39,299 nucleotides of DNA from Streptomyces sp. SID12488. Lineage in GTDB: Bacteria > Actinomycetota > Actinomycetes > Streptomycetales > Streptomycetaceae. The stretch lies in contig NZ_JAAGLT010000050.1 of NCBI RefSeq assembly GCF_010548275.1, forward strand, positions 1-39,299. The letters run 5' to 3'. The notes beneath the pieces are model-generated. The model had not been told where the DNA came from, did no database searches, and saw nothing but the letters and a program-made list of their open reading frames with translations. This document shows, piece after piece, positions 30,971-37,836 of the stretch; within the stretch, counting starts at the first letter, position 1; each line of letters opens with the position of its first letter. A program made the translations under genes and the position numbers.

Positions 30971-32041
30971 GTGGACGTGCAGAAGAAGCTCGACGAGATC
31001 GTCTCCTCGGTCTCCAGTGCCCGGTCGATGCCCATGTCGGCCTCGTGCGTGGTCAACCGCGCCGACCTGCTCGCGATGCTGGAAGAGGTGCGCGCGGCTC
31101 TGCCCGGCTCCCTCGCGCAGGCGCAGGAGCTGATCGGCGACCGGGACCAGATGGTCGATCAGGCCCGCCAGGAGGCCGACCGGATCATCCGGACCGCGCA
31201 CGAGGAGCGAGGCTCCCTGATCTCGGACACGGAGGTCGCCCGCCGCTCCCAGAGCGAGGCCGACCGCATCCTCGCCGAGGCCCGCAAGGAGGCCGAGGAC
31301 GTCCGCGCCGAGGCCGACGACTACGTCGACTCCAAGCTCGCCAACTTCGAGGTCGTCCTCACCAAGACCCTCGGTTCGGTCGGCCGCGGCCGGGAGAAGC
31401 TCCTCGGCACCGGCCCCGGCCTCGACGACCAGGGGTACGAGGACGAGGACGCCCCCGAGCGCAGCCACGACCCCGAGACCCTGCGCGTCAACGCCGACAA
31501 ATACGTCGACGTGAAGCTCGGCGCCTTCGAGGCGGTCCTCGCCAAGACCCTCGAGGCGGTCGGCCGCGGCCGGCAGACCCTGCACGGCCGCATCGCGAGC
31601 GACGAGCTCGGCTCCCTCGACCAGGACGACGACGGCACCCCCAGGCAGCACACCAGCGACGCCGACTACCTGGCCGACCTCGCCGACTCCCCGGACTCCC
31701 TCGGCGAACAGCCCCAGGTGGCGGAGATCCCGGCCCAGCAGCAGTACGGCCAGCAGGACCAGTACGGCTACCAGCAGCCCGCCGACCCCTACGGCGGCTA
31801 CCAGCAGGCGTACGCCCCGCAGCAGGACCAGTACGGCTACCAGTCCGCCGACCCGTATGCCTACCAGGCGTACGACGGCTCGCAGGCCGCCTACGACCCT
31901 GCCCAGGTCCAGCAGGGATACGCCCAGCCGGAGCAGCAACAGCAGCAGGCGCACGCCCTCGACGAGACCAGCCTCTTCGACACCGGCATGATCAGCGCCG
32001 AGCAGCTGCGCGCCTACGAACAGGGGCGCGGCGGGCAGTGA
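30971..32041 (+). CDS. DivIVA-like coiled-coil protein with a Gln/Tyr-rich tail
   Basis: 356 aa from GTG 30971; ribosome-binding site weak. Residues about 1-35 (MDVQKKLDEIVSSVSSARSM, then CVVNRADLLAMLEEVR) recall the DivIVA N-terminus. A coiled coil with EADRIIRTAHEE and EADRILAEARKEAEDVRAEA fills about 60-115. Two homologous blocks follow, residues 118-147 and 178-207 (each YVD-KL--FE-VL-KTL--VGRGR), joined by an acidic linker. The last part (about 250-335) is Gln/Tyr/Ala/Pro low complexity, with units such as QQDQYGYQ and ADPY. There is no signal peptide. It sits between coaD and the DUF177-rpmF-rnc block, as in other streptomycetes. A cytoskeletal or polar-scaffold role is inferred from the DivIVA resemblance. 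Confidence 0.85.
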   Translation: MDVQKKLDEIVSSVSSARSMPMSASCVVNRADLLAMLEEVRAALPGSLAQAQELIGDRDQMVDQARQEADRIIRTAHEERGSLISDTEVARRSQSEADRILAEARKEAEDVRAEADDYVDSKLANFEVVLTKTLGSVGRGREKLLGTGPGLDDQGYEDEDAPERSHDPETLRVNADKYVDVKLGAFEAVLAKTLEAVGRGRQTLHGRIASDELGSLDQDDDGTPRQHTSDADYLADLADSPDSLGEQPQVAEIPAQQQYGQQDQYGYQQPADPYGGYQQAYAPQQDQYGYQSADPYAYQAYDGSQAAYDPAQVQQGYAQPEQQQQQAHALDETSLFDTGMISAEQLRAYEQGRGGQ

Positions 32042-32170
32042 ATGCCCGTACAGGGACCGGATTGGGCCGTTGGCGGAAGGTCCAGTATCCTGGCTCTTCG
32101 GTCGCGTGTACCTCTGCGATCACCGCTGCCCGGAAGACGAGCAGCCGAGCATCGAAGATCGAAAGCAGGA

Positions 32171-32821
32171 ATGGCTCTGAACGCCCGCCTCGACCACCGC
32201 AACCCTCTCGTGTTCGACACGCACGAACTGGGTCGGCGTCCTGGCGCGCTGCAGCGCCTGACCCGCGAGATCGACGCTCCCAAGGATCTCGGGATCCAGG
32301 GAGTCATCGGAGTGCCGGAAGGTACGCCGATGGTGCTCAAACTCCGCCTGGAGTCGGTCATGGAAGGTGTGCTTGTCACAGGCACCGCCCGTGCACGGGC
32401 CAAGGGGGAGTGCGTAAGGTGTCTGGAGCCGCTCGAGCAGGAGCTCACAGCGGACTTCCAGGAGATGTTCTCGTACCCTGACGCCGACGACCGGGGCCGC
32501 GTAAAGGCGGAGCCGGCCGACGACGCCGAGGACGACGAGGACGTGCTCTTCATCGAGGACGGCTTGTTCGACCTCGAATCCGTACTGCGTGATGCGGTGG
32601 TGCTCGCACTGCCGATGCAGCCGGTGTGCCAGGAAGACTGTCCCGGTCTGTGCTCCGAGTGTGGAGCGCGACTGGCTGACGACCCGGAACACCACCATGA
32701 CGCCGTCGACATTCGTTGGGCGGCACTGCAGGGACTCGTAGGTTCACTCGAACCCGGCGAGAAGGACGAGATCAGCGACGCCGAAGCGAAAGCCGGCGTC
32801 GACGAGAAGCAGGAGAAGTAG
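32171..32821 (+). CDS. DUF177 (YceD-family) protein
   Basis: 216 aa from ATG 32171, the start that makes the protein begin with the family-like LNARLDHRNPLVFDTHELGR. DUF177/YceD proteins lie beside rpmF in most bacteria and are linked to 23S rRNA maturation or ribosome assembly. Cys81 and Cys84 (GECVRCLEPL) and Cys153, 157, 161, 164 (CQEDCPGLCSECG) form probable zinc sites. An acidic stretch lies at about 115-135. Translation may depend on GAAAG just upstream. Its TAG lies 3 nt before the rpmF GTG. Confidence 0.9.
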   Translation: MALNARLDHRNPLVFDTHELGRRPGALQRLTREIDAPKDLGIQGVIGVPEGTPMVLKLRLESVMEGVLVTGTARARAKGECVRCLEPLEQELTADFQEMFSYPDADDRGRVKAEPADDAEDDEDVLFIEDGLFDLESVLRDAVVLALPMQPVCQEDCPGLCSECGARLADDPEHHHDAVDIRWAALQGLVGSLEPGEKDEISDAEAKAGVDEKQEK

Positions 32822-32823
32822 CC

Positions 32824-32997
32824 GTGGCTGTTCCGAAGCGGAAGATGTCGCGCAGCAACACGCGCCACCGCCGGTCGCAGTGGAAGGCTGCGGTCCCCAC
32901 CCTGGTTGCGTGCGAGCGCTGCCACGAGCCCAAGCTGCAGCACATCGCGTGCCCGTCTTGCGGCACTTACAACAAGCGCCAGGTCCTCGAGGTCTGA
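32824..32997 (+). CDS. rpmF: 50S ribosomal protein L32, zinc-binding form
   Basis: 57 aa from GTG 32824, with GGAGAAG upstream inside the DUF177 gene. MAVPKRKMSRSNTRHRRSQW is the L32 signature; Cys30, Cys33, Cys43 and Cys46 (CERC, CPSC) bind zinc. The standard length supports this start over longer in-frame options. Confidence 0.98.
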   Translation: MAVPKRKMSRSNTRHRRSQWKAAVPTLVACERCHEPKLQHIACPSCGTYNKRQVLEV

Positions 32998-33016
32998 GCG
33001 GCCGGTGAGAGGCTCA

Positions 33017-33865
33017 ATGTCTGACGCCCAGGCGGACTCGACCGCCAAGAAAAAGGCGGACACAGCCTTCTCCCACACGCTTCTGGAAGGGCGGCTCGGC
33101 TACCAGCTTGAGTCCGCCCTTCTGGTGCGTGCGCTGACCCATCGTTCGTACGCGTACGAGAACGGCGGTCTGCCCACCAACGAGCGGTTGGAGTTCCTCG
33201 GGGACTCCGTGCTCGGTCTGGTGGTCACGGACACGCTGTATCGCACCCACCCCGACCTCCCAGAAGGCCAGTTGGCCAAGCTGCGGGCCGCGGTGGTCAA
33301 CTCTCGTGCGCTCGCGGAGGTGGGCCGTGGGCTCGAACTCGGCTCCTTCATCCGGCTCGGCCGGGGTGAAGAGGGCACGGGCGGGCGGGACAAGGCGTCC
33401 ATCCTCGCCGACACCCTTGAAGCGGTGATCGGCGCTGTCTATCTCGACCAGGGTCTCGACGCGGCGGGCGAACTCGTCCACCGTCTCTTCGACCCGCTGA
33501 TCGAGAAATCCTCGAACCTCGGTGCCGGCCTGGACTGGAAGACCAGTCTCCAGGAGCTCACCGCGACCGAAGGGCTCGGCGTGCCCGAGTACCTGGTCAC
33601 GGAGACCGGCCCGGACCACGAGAAGACCTTCACTGCTGCCGCCCGCGTCGGAGGCGTCTCGTACGGCACCGGCACCGGCCGCAGCAAGAAGGAGGCGGAG
33701 CAGCAGGCCGCGGAATCGGCCTGGCGTTCCATCCGTGCGGATGCGGATGAACGTGCGAAGGTCGCTGCCGCGGAGGCGGTGGCTGTGGCCGCGGCTGAGG
33801 CTGCGGTGCCTGTACCTGAGCCTGTTGAGGATGACGCTGAGGCGTCTTCCTCCACGTCTGCCTGA
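33017..33865 (+). CDS. rnc: Ribonuclease III
   Basis: 282 aa from ATG 33017, with GAGAGG upstream and 19 nt after rpmF. It cleaves double-stranded RNA in rRNA processing; in S. coelicolor this gene (absB) also affects antibiotic production. Marks: signature NERLEFLGDSVLG near 55-67 with Glu59 and Asp63, KLRAAVVNSRALAE, DTLEAVIGAVYLD, and a C-terminal dsRNA-binding domain (DWKTSLQELTATEG, KKEAEQQAAESAWRSI). An Ala/Val/Glu-rich tail of about 40 residues follows the dsRBD. A strong terminator follows. Confidence 0.97.
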   Translation: MSDAQADSTAKKKADTAFSHTLLEGRLGYQLESALLVRALTHRSYAYENGGLPTNERLEFLGDSVLGLVVTDTLYRTHPDLPEGQLAKLRAAVVNSRALAEVGRGLELGSFIRLGRGEEGTGGRDKASILADTLEAVIGAVYLDQGLDAAGELVHRLFDPLIEKSSNLGAGLDWKTSLQELTATEGLGVPEYLVTETGPDHEKTFTAAARVGGVSYGTGTGRSKKEAEQQAAESAWRSIRADADERAKVAAAEAVAVAAAEAAVPVPEPVEDDAEASSSTSA

Positions 33866-33874
33866 AGTTGCGTG

Positions 33875-33915
33875 CACCAGTGCCTGTCCCTGGCGGGACG
33901 GGCACTGGTGTTTTT
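33875..33915 (+). terminator. Rho-independent terminator after rnc
   Basis: A 16-bp stem with one T-G pair (33875-33890 and 33895-33910), TGGC loop and TTTTT (33911-33915): the strongest terminator in the window, closing the DUF177-rpmF-rnc unit. Confidence 0.95.
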
Positions 33916-33944
33916 CGGTTGTTCTTTGGCCGCGGGTCCGTTGG

Positions 33945-33984
33945 TGCTTGTCGCGCAGTTCCCCGCGCCCCTAACAACAGGGGG
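33945..33984 (-). repeat. Dispersed repeat, copy 4 (carries the mutM ribosome-binding site)
   Basis: The minus strand reads AGGGGCGCGGGGAACTGCGC then GACAAG, like 29612-29672. Its plus-strand end CAACAGGGGG supplies AGGGGG 5 nt before the mutM ATG. Confidence 0.7.
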
Positions 33985-33989
33985 TTTCC

Positions 33990-34850
33990 ATGCCCGAGTT
34001 GCCTGAAGTCGAGGTTGTACGGCGGGGACTGGCTCGGTGGGTTGCTCAACGGACCGTTGCTGACGCCGAGGTGTTGCATCCTCGGGCCGTGCGGCGGCAT
34101 GTTGCCGGGGGCGATGACTTCGCGCATCGGCTCAAAGGGCATCGCATCGGCACGCCCAGCCGGCGTGGGAAGTATCTGTGGCTGCCGTTGGAGGACACCG
34201 GGCAGTCCGTGCTCGCGCATCTCGGGATGAGTGGGCAGCTTCTGGTGCAGCCGCACGAGGCCACCGATGAGAAGCATCTTCGTATTCGCGTCCGCTTCGC
34301 CGACGACCTGGCCACCGAGCTGCGCTTCGTCGACCAACGCACTTTCGGTGGGCTGTCGTTGCACGACAACACTCCCGACGGGCTGCCCGACGTCATCGCC
34401 CACATCGCGCGCGATCCCCTCGACCCGCTGTTCGACGACGAGGCCTTCCATCAGGCGCTGCGCCGGAAGCGTACGACCATCAAACGGGCCCTGCTCGACC
34501 AGTCGTTGATCAGTGGCGTGGGCAACATCTACGCGGACGAGGCCCTTTGGCGCTCCCGCGTGCACTACGAACGTCCGACCTCGGGCTTCACCCGCCCGCA
34601 CACAGCCGAACTCCTGGGCCACGTACGGGACGTGATGAACGCCGCGCTGGACGTGGGCGGCACGAGTTTCGACAGTCTGTACGTCAACGTCAATGGCGAA
34701 TCGGGATACTTCGACCGCTCGCTCGACGCGTACGGACGCGAGGGGCTGCCCTGCAAGCGCTGTGCGACGCCGATGTTCCGTCGCCCCTGGATGAACCGGT
34801 CCAGCTACTTCTGCCCGAAGTGCCAGCGGGCGCCGCGCGTTTCGGCGTAG
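33990..34850 (+). CDS. mutM: Formamidopyrimidine-DNA glycosylase
   Basis: 286 aa from ATG 33990. It removes oxidised purines (8-oxoguanine, formamidopyrimidines) and nicks the abasic site. N-terminal PELPEVEVVRRGL supplies the catalytic Pro and Glu; Lys in GKYLWLPL near 56, then HLGMSGQLLV, the helix-two-turn-helix ISGVGNIYADEALW near 173-186, NVNGESGYFDRSLDAYGREG, and the zinc finger CKRCATPMFRRPWMNRSS with CPKC. Normal length. Because rnc ends in a strong terminator, mutM probably has its own promoter in 33916-33989. Confidence 0.97.
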   Translation: MPELPEVEVVRRGLARWVAQRTVADAEVLHPRAVRRHVAGGDDFAHRLKGHRIGTPSRRGKYLWLPLEDTGQSVLAHLGMSGQLLVQPHEATDEKHLRIRVRFADDLATELRFVDQRTFGGLSLHDNTPDGLPDVIAHIARDPLDPLFDDEAFHQALRRKRTTIKRALLDQSLISGVGNIYADEALWRSRVHYERPTSGFTRPHTAELLGHVRDVMNAALDVGGTSFDSLYVNVNGESGYFDRSLDAYGREGLPCKRCATPMFRRPWMNRSSYFCPKCQRAPRVSA

Positions 34851-34862
34851 ACAGGGCGGGTT

Positions 34863-35258
34863 CTACCGGCGAGGGGCGCGTGCCTCGTCGTACTTCTCGC
34901 GTGCTGCCAGTACGGAGTCCATTCGCCCCTCCACGAAGTGGATGAGAGTCAGCAGCCGTTCGGCGACCTCGCGGCCCAGAGTCGTCAGCTCGTAGTCCAC
35001 GCGGGGCGGGTTCGTCGGCTGGGCCTCGCGGTGGACCAGGCCGTCGCGCTCCAGGGCCTGGAGGGTCTGGGAGAGCATTTTCTCGCTCACACCGTCGACG
35101 CGGCGGCGCAGCTCGTTGAAGCGGAGCGAGCCCTCCTGCAGGGCGCCGAGTGTGAGCGCGCCCCAACGACCCGTGACGTGCTCCAGCGTGCCGCGCGACG
35201 GACAGGCCTTGGCGAACACGTCGTAGGGGAGGGGCTGCTCCTCCGTGGCGTTCATCAT
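34863..35258 (-). CDS. HxlR-family transcriptional regulator
   Basis: 131 aa from ATG 35258 (ATG 35255 is equally possible; ribosome-binding site weak). The HxlR winged helix is clear: CPSRGTLEHVTGRWGALTLG near 19-38, LRFNELRRRVDGVSEKMLSQ near 45-64, LQALERDGLVHREAQPTNPP near 67-86, and YELTTLGREVAERL. The first Cys (Cys19) is where redox- or aldehyde-sensing HxlR members carry a reactive Cys. No divergent target gene is present; mutM is convergent. A 43-bp inverted repeat 29 bp upstream suggests strong autoregulation. Confidence 0.92.
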   Translation of the reverse strand: MMNATEEQPLPYDVFAKACPSRGTLEHVTGRWGALTLGALQEGSLRFNELRRRVDGVSEKMLSQTLQALERDGLVHREAQPTNPPRVDYELTTLGREVAERLLTLIHFVEGRMDSVLAAREKYDEARAPRR

Positions 35259-35286
35259 GAACCCAGCGTACGCGAGCGCAGCGCTT

Positions 35287-35329
35287 ACCTGAAGATTGCG
35301 CTAACCAGTAGTTAGTGCAAGCTTCAGGT
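35287..35329. promoter_or_regulatory. 43-bp nested dyad upstream of the HxlR gene, probable operator
   Basis: Three nested inverted pairs share one centre at 35308: ACCTGAAG/CTTCAGGT (35287-35294, 35322-35329), TTGC/GCAA (35296-35299, 35317-35320) and CTAAC/GTTAG (35301-35305, 35311-35315). Seventeen of 19 positions per arm pair. On the minus strand TTGCAC and AATCTT lie 17 nt apart, so the inner dyad would sit in the promoter spacer. No T-run, so it does not look like a terminator. Confidence 0.7.
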
Positions 35330-35349
35330 GGCCCGGACATCTGTGCTGG

Positions 35350-36504
35350 TCAGTAGCCGAAGTCCTGCGTCCACCAAGGGCCGCCCGTGCCGAGGTGGAC
35401 GCCCACTCCCAGGGTCTTGAAGTCGCAGTTCAGGATGTTCGCCTTGTGACCGGGGCTGTTCATCCAGGCCTCCATCACCGCGGCCGCGTCGGCCTGGCCC
35501 CGGGCGATGTTCTCGCCGCCGAGGCTGGTGATGCCGGCCTTGTCCGCCCGGTCCCAGGGCGAGAGACCGTCGGGGTCGGTGTGGTCGAAGAAGTCCCGGG
35601 CGGCCATGTCCTCGCTGAACGCCTCCGCCAGGTCCCGCAGCGCGCTGTTCGCGGACACCGCGCTGCAGCCGACCTTCGCCCGCTCCTCGTTGACGAGCTG
35701 GAGCACCTCCGCCTCGGCGGCGGCCTGCGCGGACACCGTGATGGGGGCGGAGGTCTGCTGCCTCGACGTCTCCTTCGTCTGTGTCGGAGTGGGTGACGGA
35801 GTCGTCTTCGGTGCCTCGCTGGGCGTGACCGCCGACTTCTTCGGCGGGGCCTTGGTCGTCGGGGCGGCCGACGCGGTCGACTGCGAGGGGGACGGCGAGG
35901 AGGGTGACGTGTCGCGGTCCGCGTCGCGGCTCGTCGACGTACCGCTGTCGCGGTCCTCGTCGGCGTTGCCGGATGTGCCGCCCTGCTGGGTCTCGGCATT
36001 CGTCGGGGAGTCCGCGGCCTGCACCTTGTCGCCGCTGCTGCTTCCACCGACCGTGTACTTGTCACCGCCGGGCAGTACGCCCGTGGCGACTGCGACGGTA
36101 CCCAGGGCGACCGCTGCGGAGACGCCCAGCAGGCCCGTACGAACCGGCCGGGACGACCGCTTCTTGCGGCGCCGACGGGTGCCACCGTTCCCGGGTCCGG
36201 CGAAGGGGCCGTCGCCGTTCATCGTCGTGTGGGCGCCCGTGGCGTCCGGGGCGAAGAGGTAGGCGTCGCTCGTCGCATATGCGTCGGAGTGCGCCTCGGG
36301 GTTCAGATACGAGGCGATGCCCACCGTGGTGGGCGCGTCCTCCCACAGCGTGCTGTACGCGGTGTGAGGGGTGTGTGGGACAGCGGGGTCGTACGGTCCG
36401 TGGCCGGATCCATAACCTCCCGTGTCCGAATCGTATGTTTCCGTGACCCCCGTGGCGCGACCTGTGGTGGCGCTTCCGGCGGCGGAGCGTCGGTGGCGTC
36501 CCAT
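35350..36504 (-). CDS. CAP/SCP-domain membrane-anchored protein
   Basis: 384 aa from ATG 36504 (AGGAAGG 8 nt upstream); an in-frame ATG at 36543 lies inside a palindrome. Residues 1-110 are a hydrophilic cytoplasmic region, RRRRKKR (110-116) precedes one membrane segment (about 124-144), then a long Ser/Thr/Pro-rich stalk (about 150-255) and a C-terminal CAP domain (about 258-384: VLQLVNEERAKVGCSAV, FFDHTDPDGLSPWDRADKAG, GENIARG, WMNSPGHKANILNCDFKTLG, WWTQDFGY). His in FFDH and SPGH and the Glu in GEN are the conserved CAP pocket. The predicted topology puts the CAP domain outside the cell. Function of bacterial CAP proteins is mostly unknown. Confidence 0.92.
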   Translation of the reverse strand: MGRHRRSAAGSATTGRATGVTETYDSDTGGYGSGHGPYDPAVPHTPHTAYSTLWEDAPTTVGIASYLNPEAHSDAYATSDAYLFAPDATGAHTTMNGDGPFAGPGNGGTRRRRKKRSSRPVRTGLLGVSAAVALGTVAVATGVLPGGDKYTVGGSSSGDKVQAADSPTNAETQQGGTSGNADEDRDSGTSTSRDADRDTSPSSPSPSQSTASAAPTTKAPPKKSAVTPSEAPKTTPSPTPTQTKETSRQQTSAPITVSAQAAAEAEVLQLVNEERAKVGCSAVSANSALRDLAEAFSEDMAARDFFDHTDPDGLSPWDRADKAGITSLGGENIARGQADAAAVMEAWMNSPGHKANILNCDFKTLGVGVHLGTGGPWWTQDFGY

Positions 36505-36537
36505 GTTTTGGCCTTCCTCGTCCTTGCGGTCAGGATT

Positions 36538-36557
36538 ACTCACTCGAACGAGTGAGT
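36538..36557. promoter_or_regulatory. TetR-type palindrome upstream of the CAP gene
   Basis: ACTCACTCG (36538-36546) and CGAGTGAGT (36549-36557) are perfect inverted repeats around AA, 34 bp before the CAP start. Size and sequence resemble TetR-family operators. No TetR gene is in the window. Confidence 0.6.
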
Positions 36558-36646
36558 TTCATATGAGATTCGTTGGGTGGGGACGGTACCCCATGGCGCA
36601 AGTGGAGGAAGTGCTCAGAGAGACATTGGCCCGTTAGCGTGCATCC

Positions 36647-36928
36647 ATGAACGAGGATGTACGACTGGTCGCCTGGGTGCGCGGACGCGTCCAGGGCGTG
36701 GGTTTCCGCTGGTTCACGCGGGCCAGGGCGCTGGAGATCGGCGGGCTGAGTGGTTTTGCTCTCAATTTGGACGATGGACGTGTGCAAGTGGTCGCGGAAG
36801 GCACGCGTCAGGGCTGCGAAGGACTGCTCGACTGGCTGCGCGGTGACGACACGCCCGGCCGCGTGGACGGCGTCACCGAGATCTGGGACACACCTCGCCG
36901 GATCTATGACGGGTTCGCCATCCGCTGA
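36647..36928 (+). CDS. acyP: Acylphosphatase
   Basis: 93 aa from ATG 36647. It hydrolyses acyl phosphates. RGRVQGVGFRWFTRARA (Arg21 catalytic) and GFALNLDDGRVQVVAEG (Asn40) are the family signatures. No ribosome-binding site; TAGCGT (36635-36640) ends 6 nt before the ATG, so a leaderless transcript is possible. Confidence 0.96.
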   Translation: MNEDVRLVAWVRGRVQGVGFRWFTRARALEIGGLSGFALNLDDGRVQVVAEGTRQGCEGLLDWLRGDDTPGRVDGVTEIWDTPRRIYDGFAIR

Positions 36929-37329
36929 GGCGGTTCTGTGAAGCGGCCCGGGCGGCACTCCGTAGGCATGCCGCGACATGCCGCGCGCGCCTGTCCACGG
37001 TGGAAACTGCCTGGTGGTTGCCAAGAAGGGCAGGTCGTGGCAGGCTCCGCAGAAAACGCTTGTCGCCAGGCCCTCGGGCCCCGCCGGAGTCGCCGCGCCG
37101 CCCGCCAGAGGCCGCGTGCCCCGTGCCGCCCGCCAATACAGGGCGTGATCGTGTTGACCGTCAAACTTTTTGGTGAGACTCTGAAAGCCCCGCGCACCTT
37201 AGCTGTTTGGCATGTAAGAACGGCAGCAAAAACCCGAGCAAGAGCAGCACAGTGCCAAGCATCGCGGGTGCGATTCCCTCACGACCCACACCGCTTCGGT
37301 CGGTCACTCAGTGTGGAGGACCATCCATC
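36929..37329 (+). other. 401-bp gene-free region
   Basis: No credible gene. It holds TTGACCGTCAA (37154-37164, perfect TTGAC/GTCAA dyad). TTGACC there is followed after 17 nt by GACTCT, a plausible promoter for the next gene. CTGCC and GGCAG near 37009-37036 could form a loose hairpin. A possible leader RNA of about 140 nt lies before 37330. Confidence 0.4.
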
Positions 37330-37533
37330 ATGGCAAAGGCGCTTCTCGGTTACGTCGGCGGCTCTGACCCGCGACTCCTCGCCGAGATGCGACGGCTCCA
37401 GCAGCGCGTACAGGACCTGGAATCCGAACTCGGACGCATCCAGGCCGAGAACGACGAGCTGACGGCTGCCGCTTCTCACGATTCGCTTCTCGAGAGCATC
37501 GACGCACGCCAGGCAGAGCCCGCGCTCACCTGA
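37330..37533 (+). CDS. Small coiled-coil protein next to smc
   Basis: 67 aa from ATG 37330, with GGAGG 10 nt upstream. MAKALLGYVGGSDPRLLAEM, then RRLQQRVQDLESELGRIQAE form a short N-terminal head and one coiled coil (about 16-50). Acidic/Ala end. I remember this as conserved in actinobacteria but without a function. It ends in a good terminator, so it is a single-gene transcript between acyP and smc. Confidence 0.82.
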   Translation: MAKALLGYVGGSDPRLLAEMRRLQQRVQDLESELGRIQAENDELTAAASHDSLLESIDARQAEPALT

Positions 37534-37836
37534 TCACTGCATCCGTAACGCATTGCATCAGCACCGCGCATCGCACCAGGCACCCAGTGGTCGAGCTGTT
37601 GGTATCAACCGCTGAGCTGTCGGAGTTTGGCCAGAGTATTGCAAGGGACGCTTCGGCGTCCCTTCTTTATTTCCCCGTGCTGCCCGTCTGCGCCCCCATG
37701 GTCCAGAGTGGTTGCTTCCCGAAGGTGTCCACTCTCTTTAACGTCTGATGTGCCCTGCACGTTCATCGGTGAAACCGCCGGGGGGTATCCAGGGGTTCAT
37801 CATGTGACATACCGGCGGAAGGTAGAGTCCAGCGGC
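37534..37836 (+). other. 303-bp region before smc
   Basis: Apart from the terminator at 37643-37672 I see no gene. TAGAGT (37823-37828) lies 8 nt before the smc GTG, a possible -10 for a leaderless mRNA, without a convincing -35. Confidence 0.4.
37643..37672 (+). terminator. Terminator of the small coiled-coil gene
   Basis: AAGGGACGC (37643-37651), loop TTCG, GCGTCCCTT (37656-37664), then CTTTATTT: a canonical Rho-independent terminator. Confidence 0.93.
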
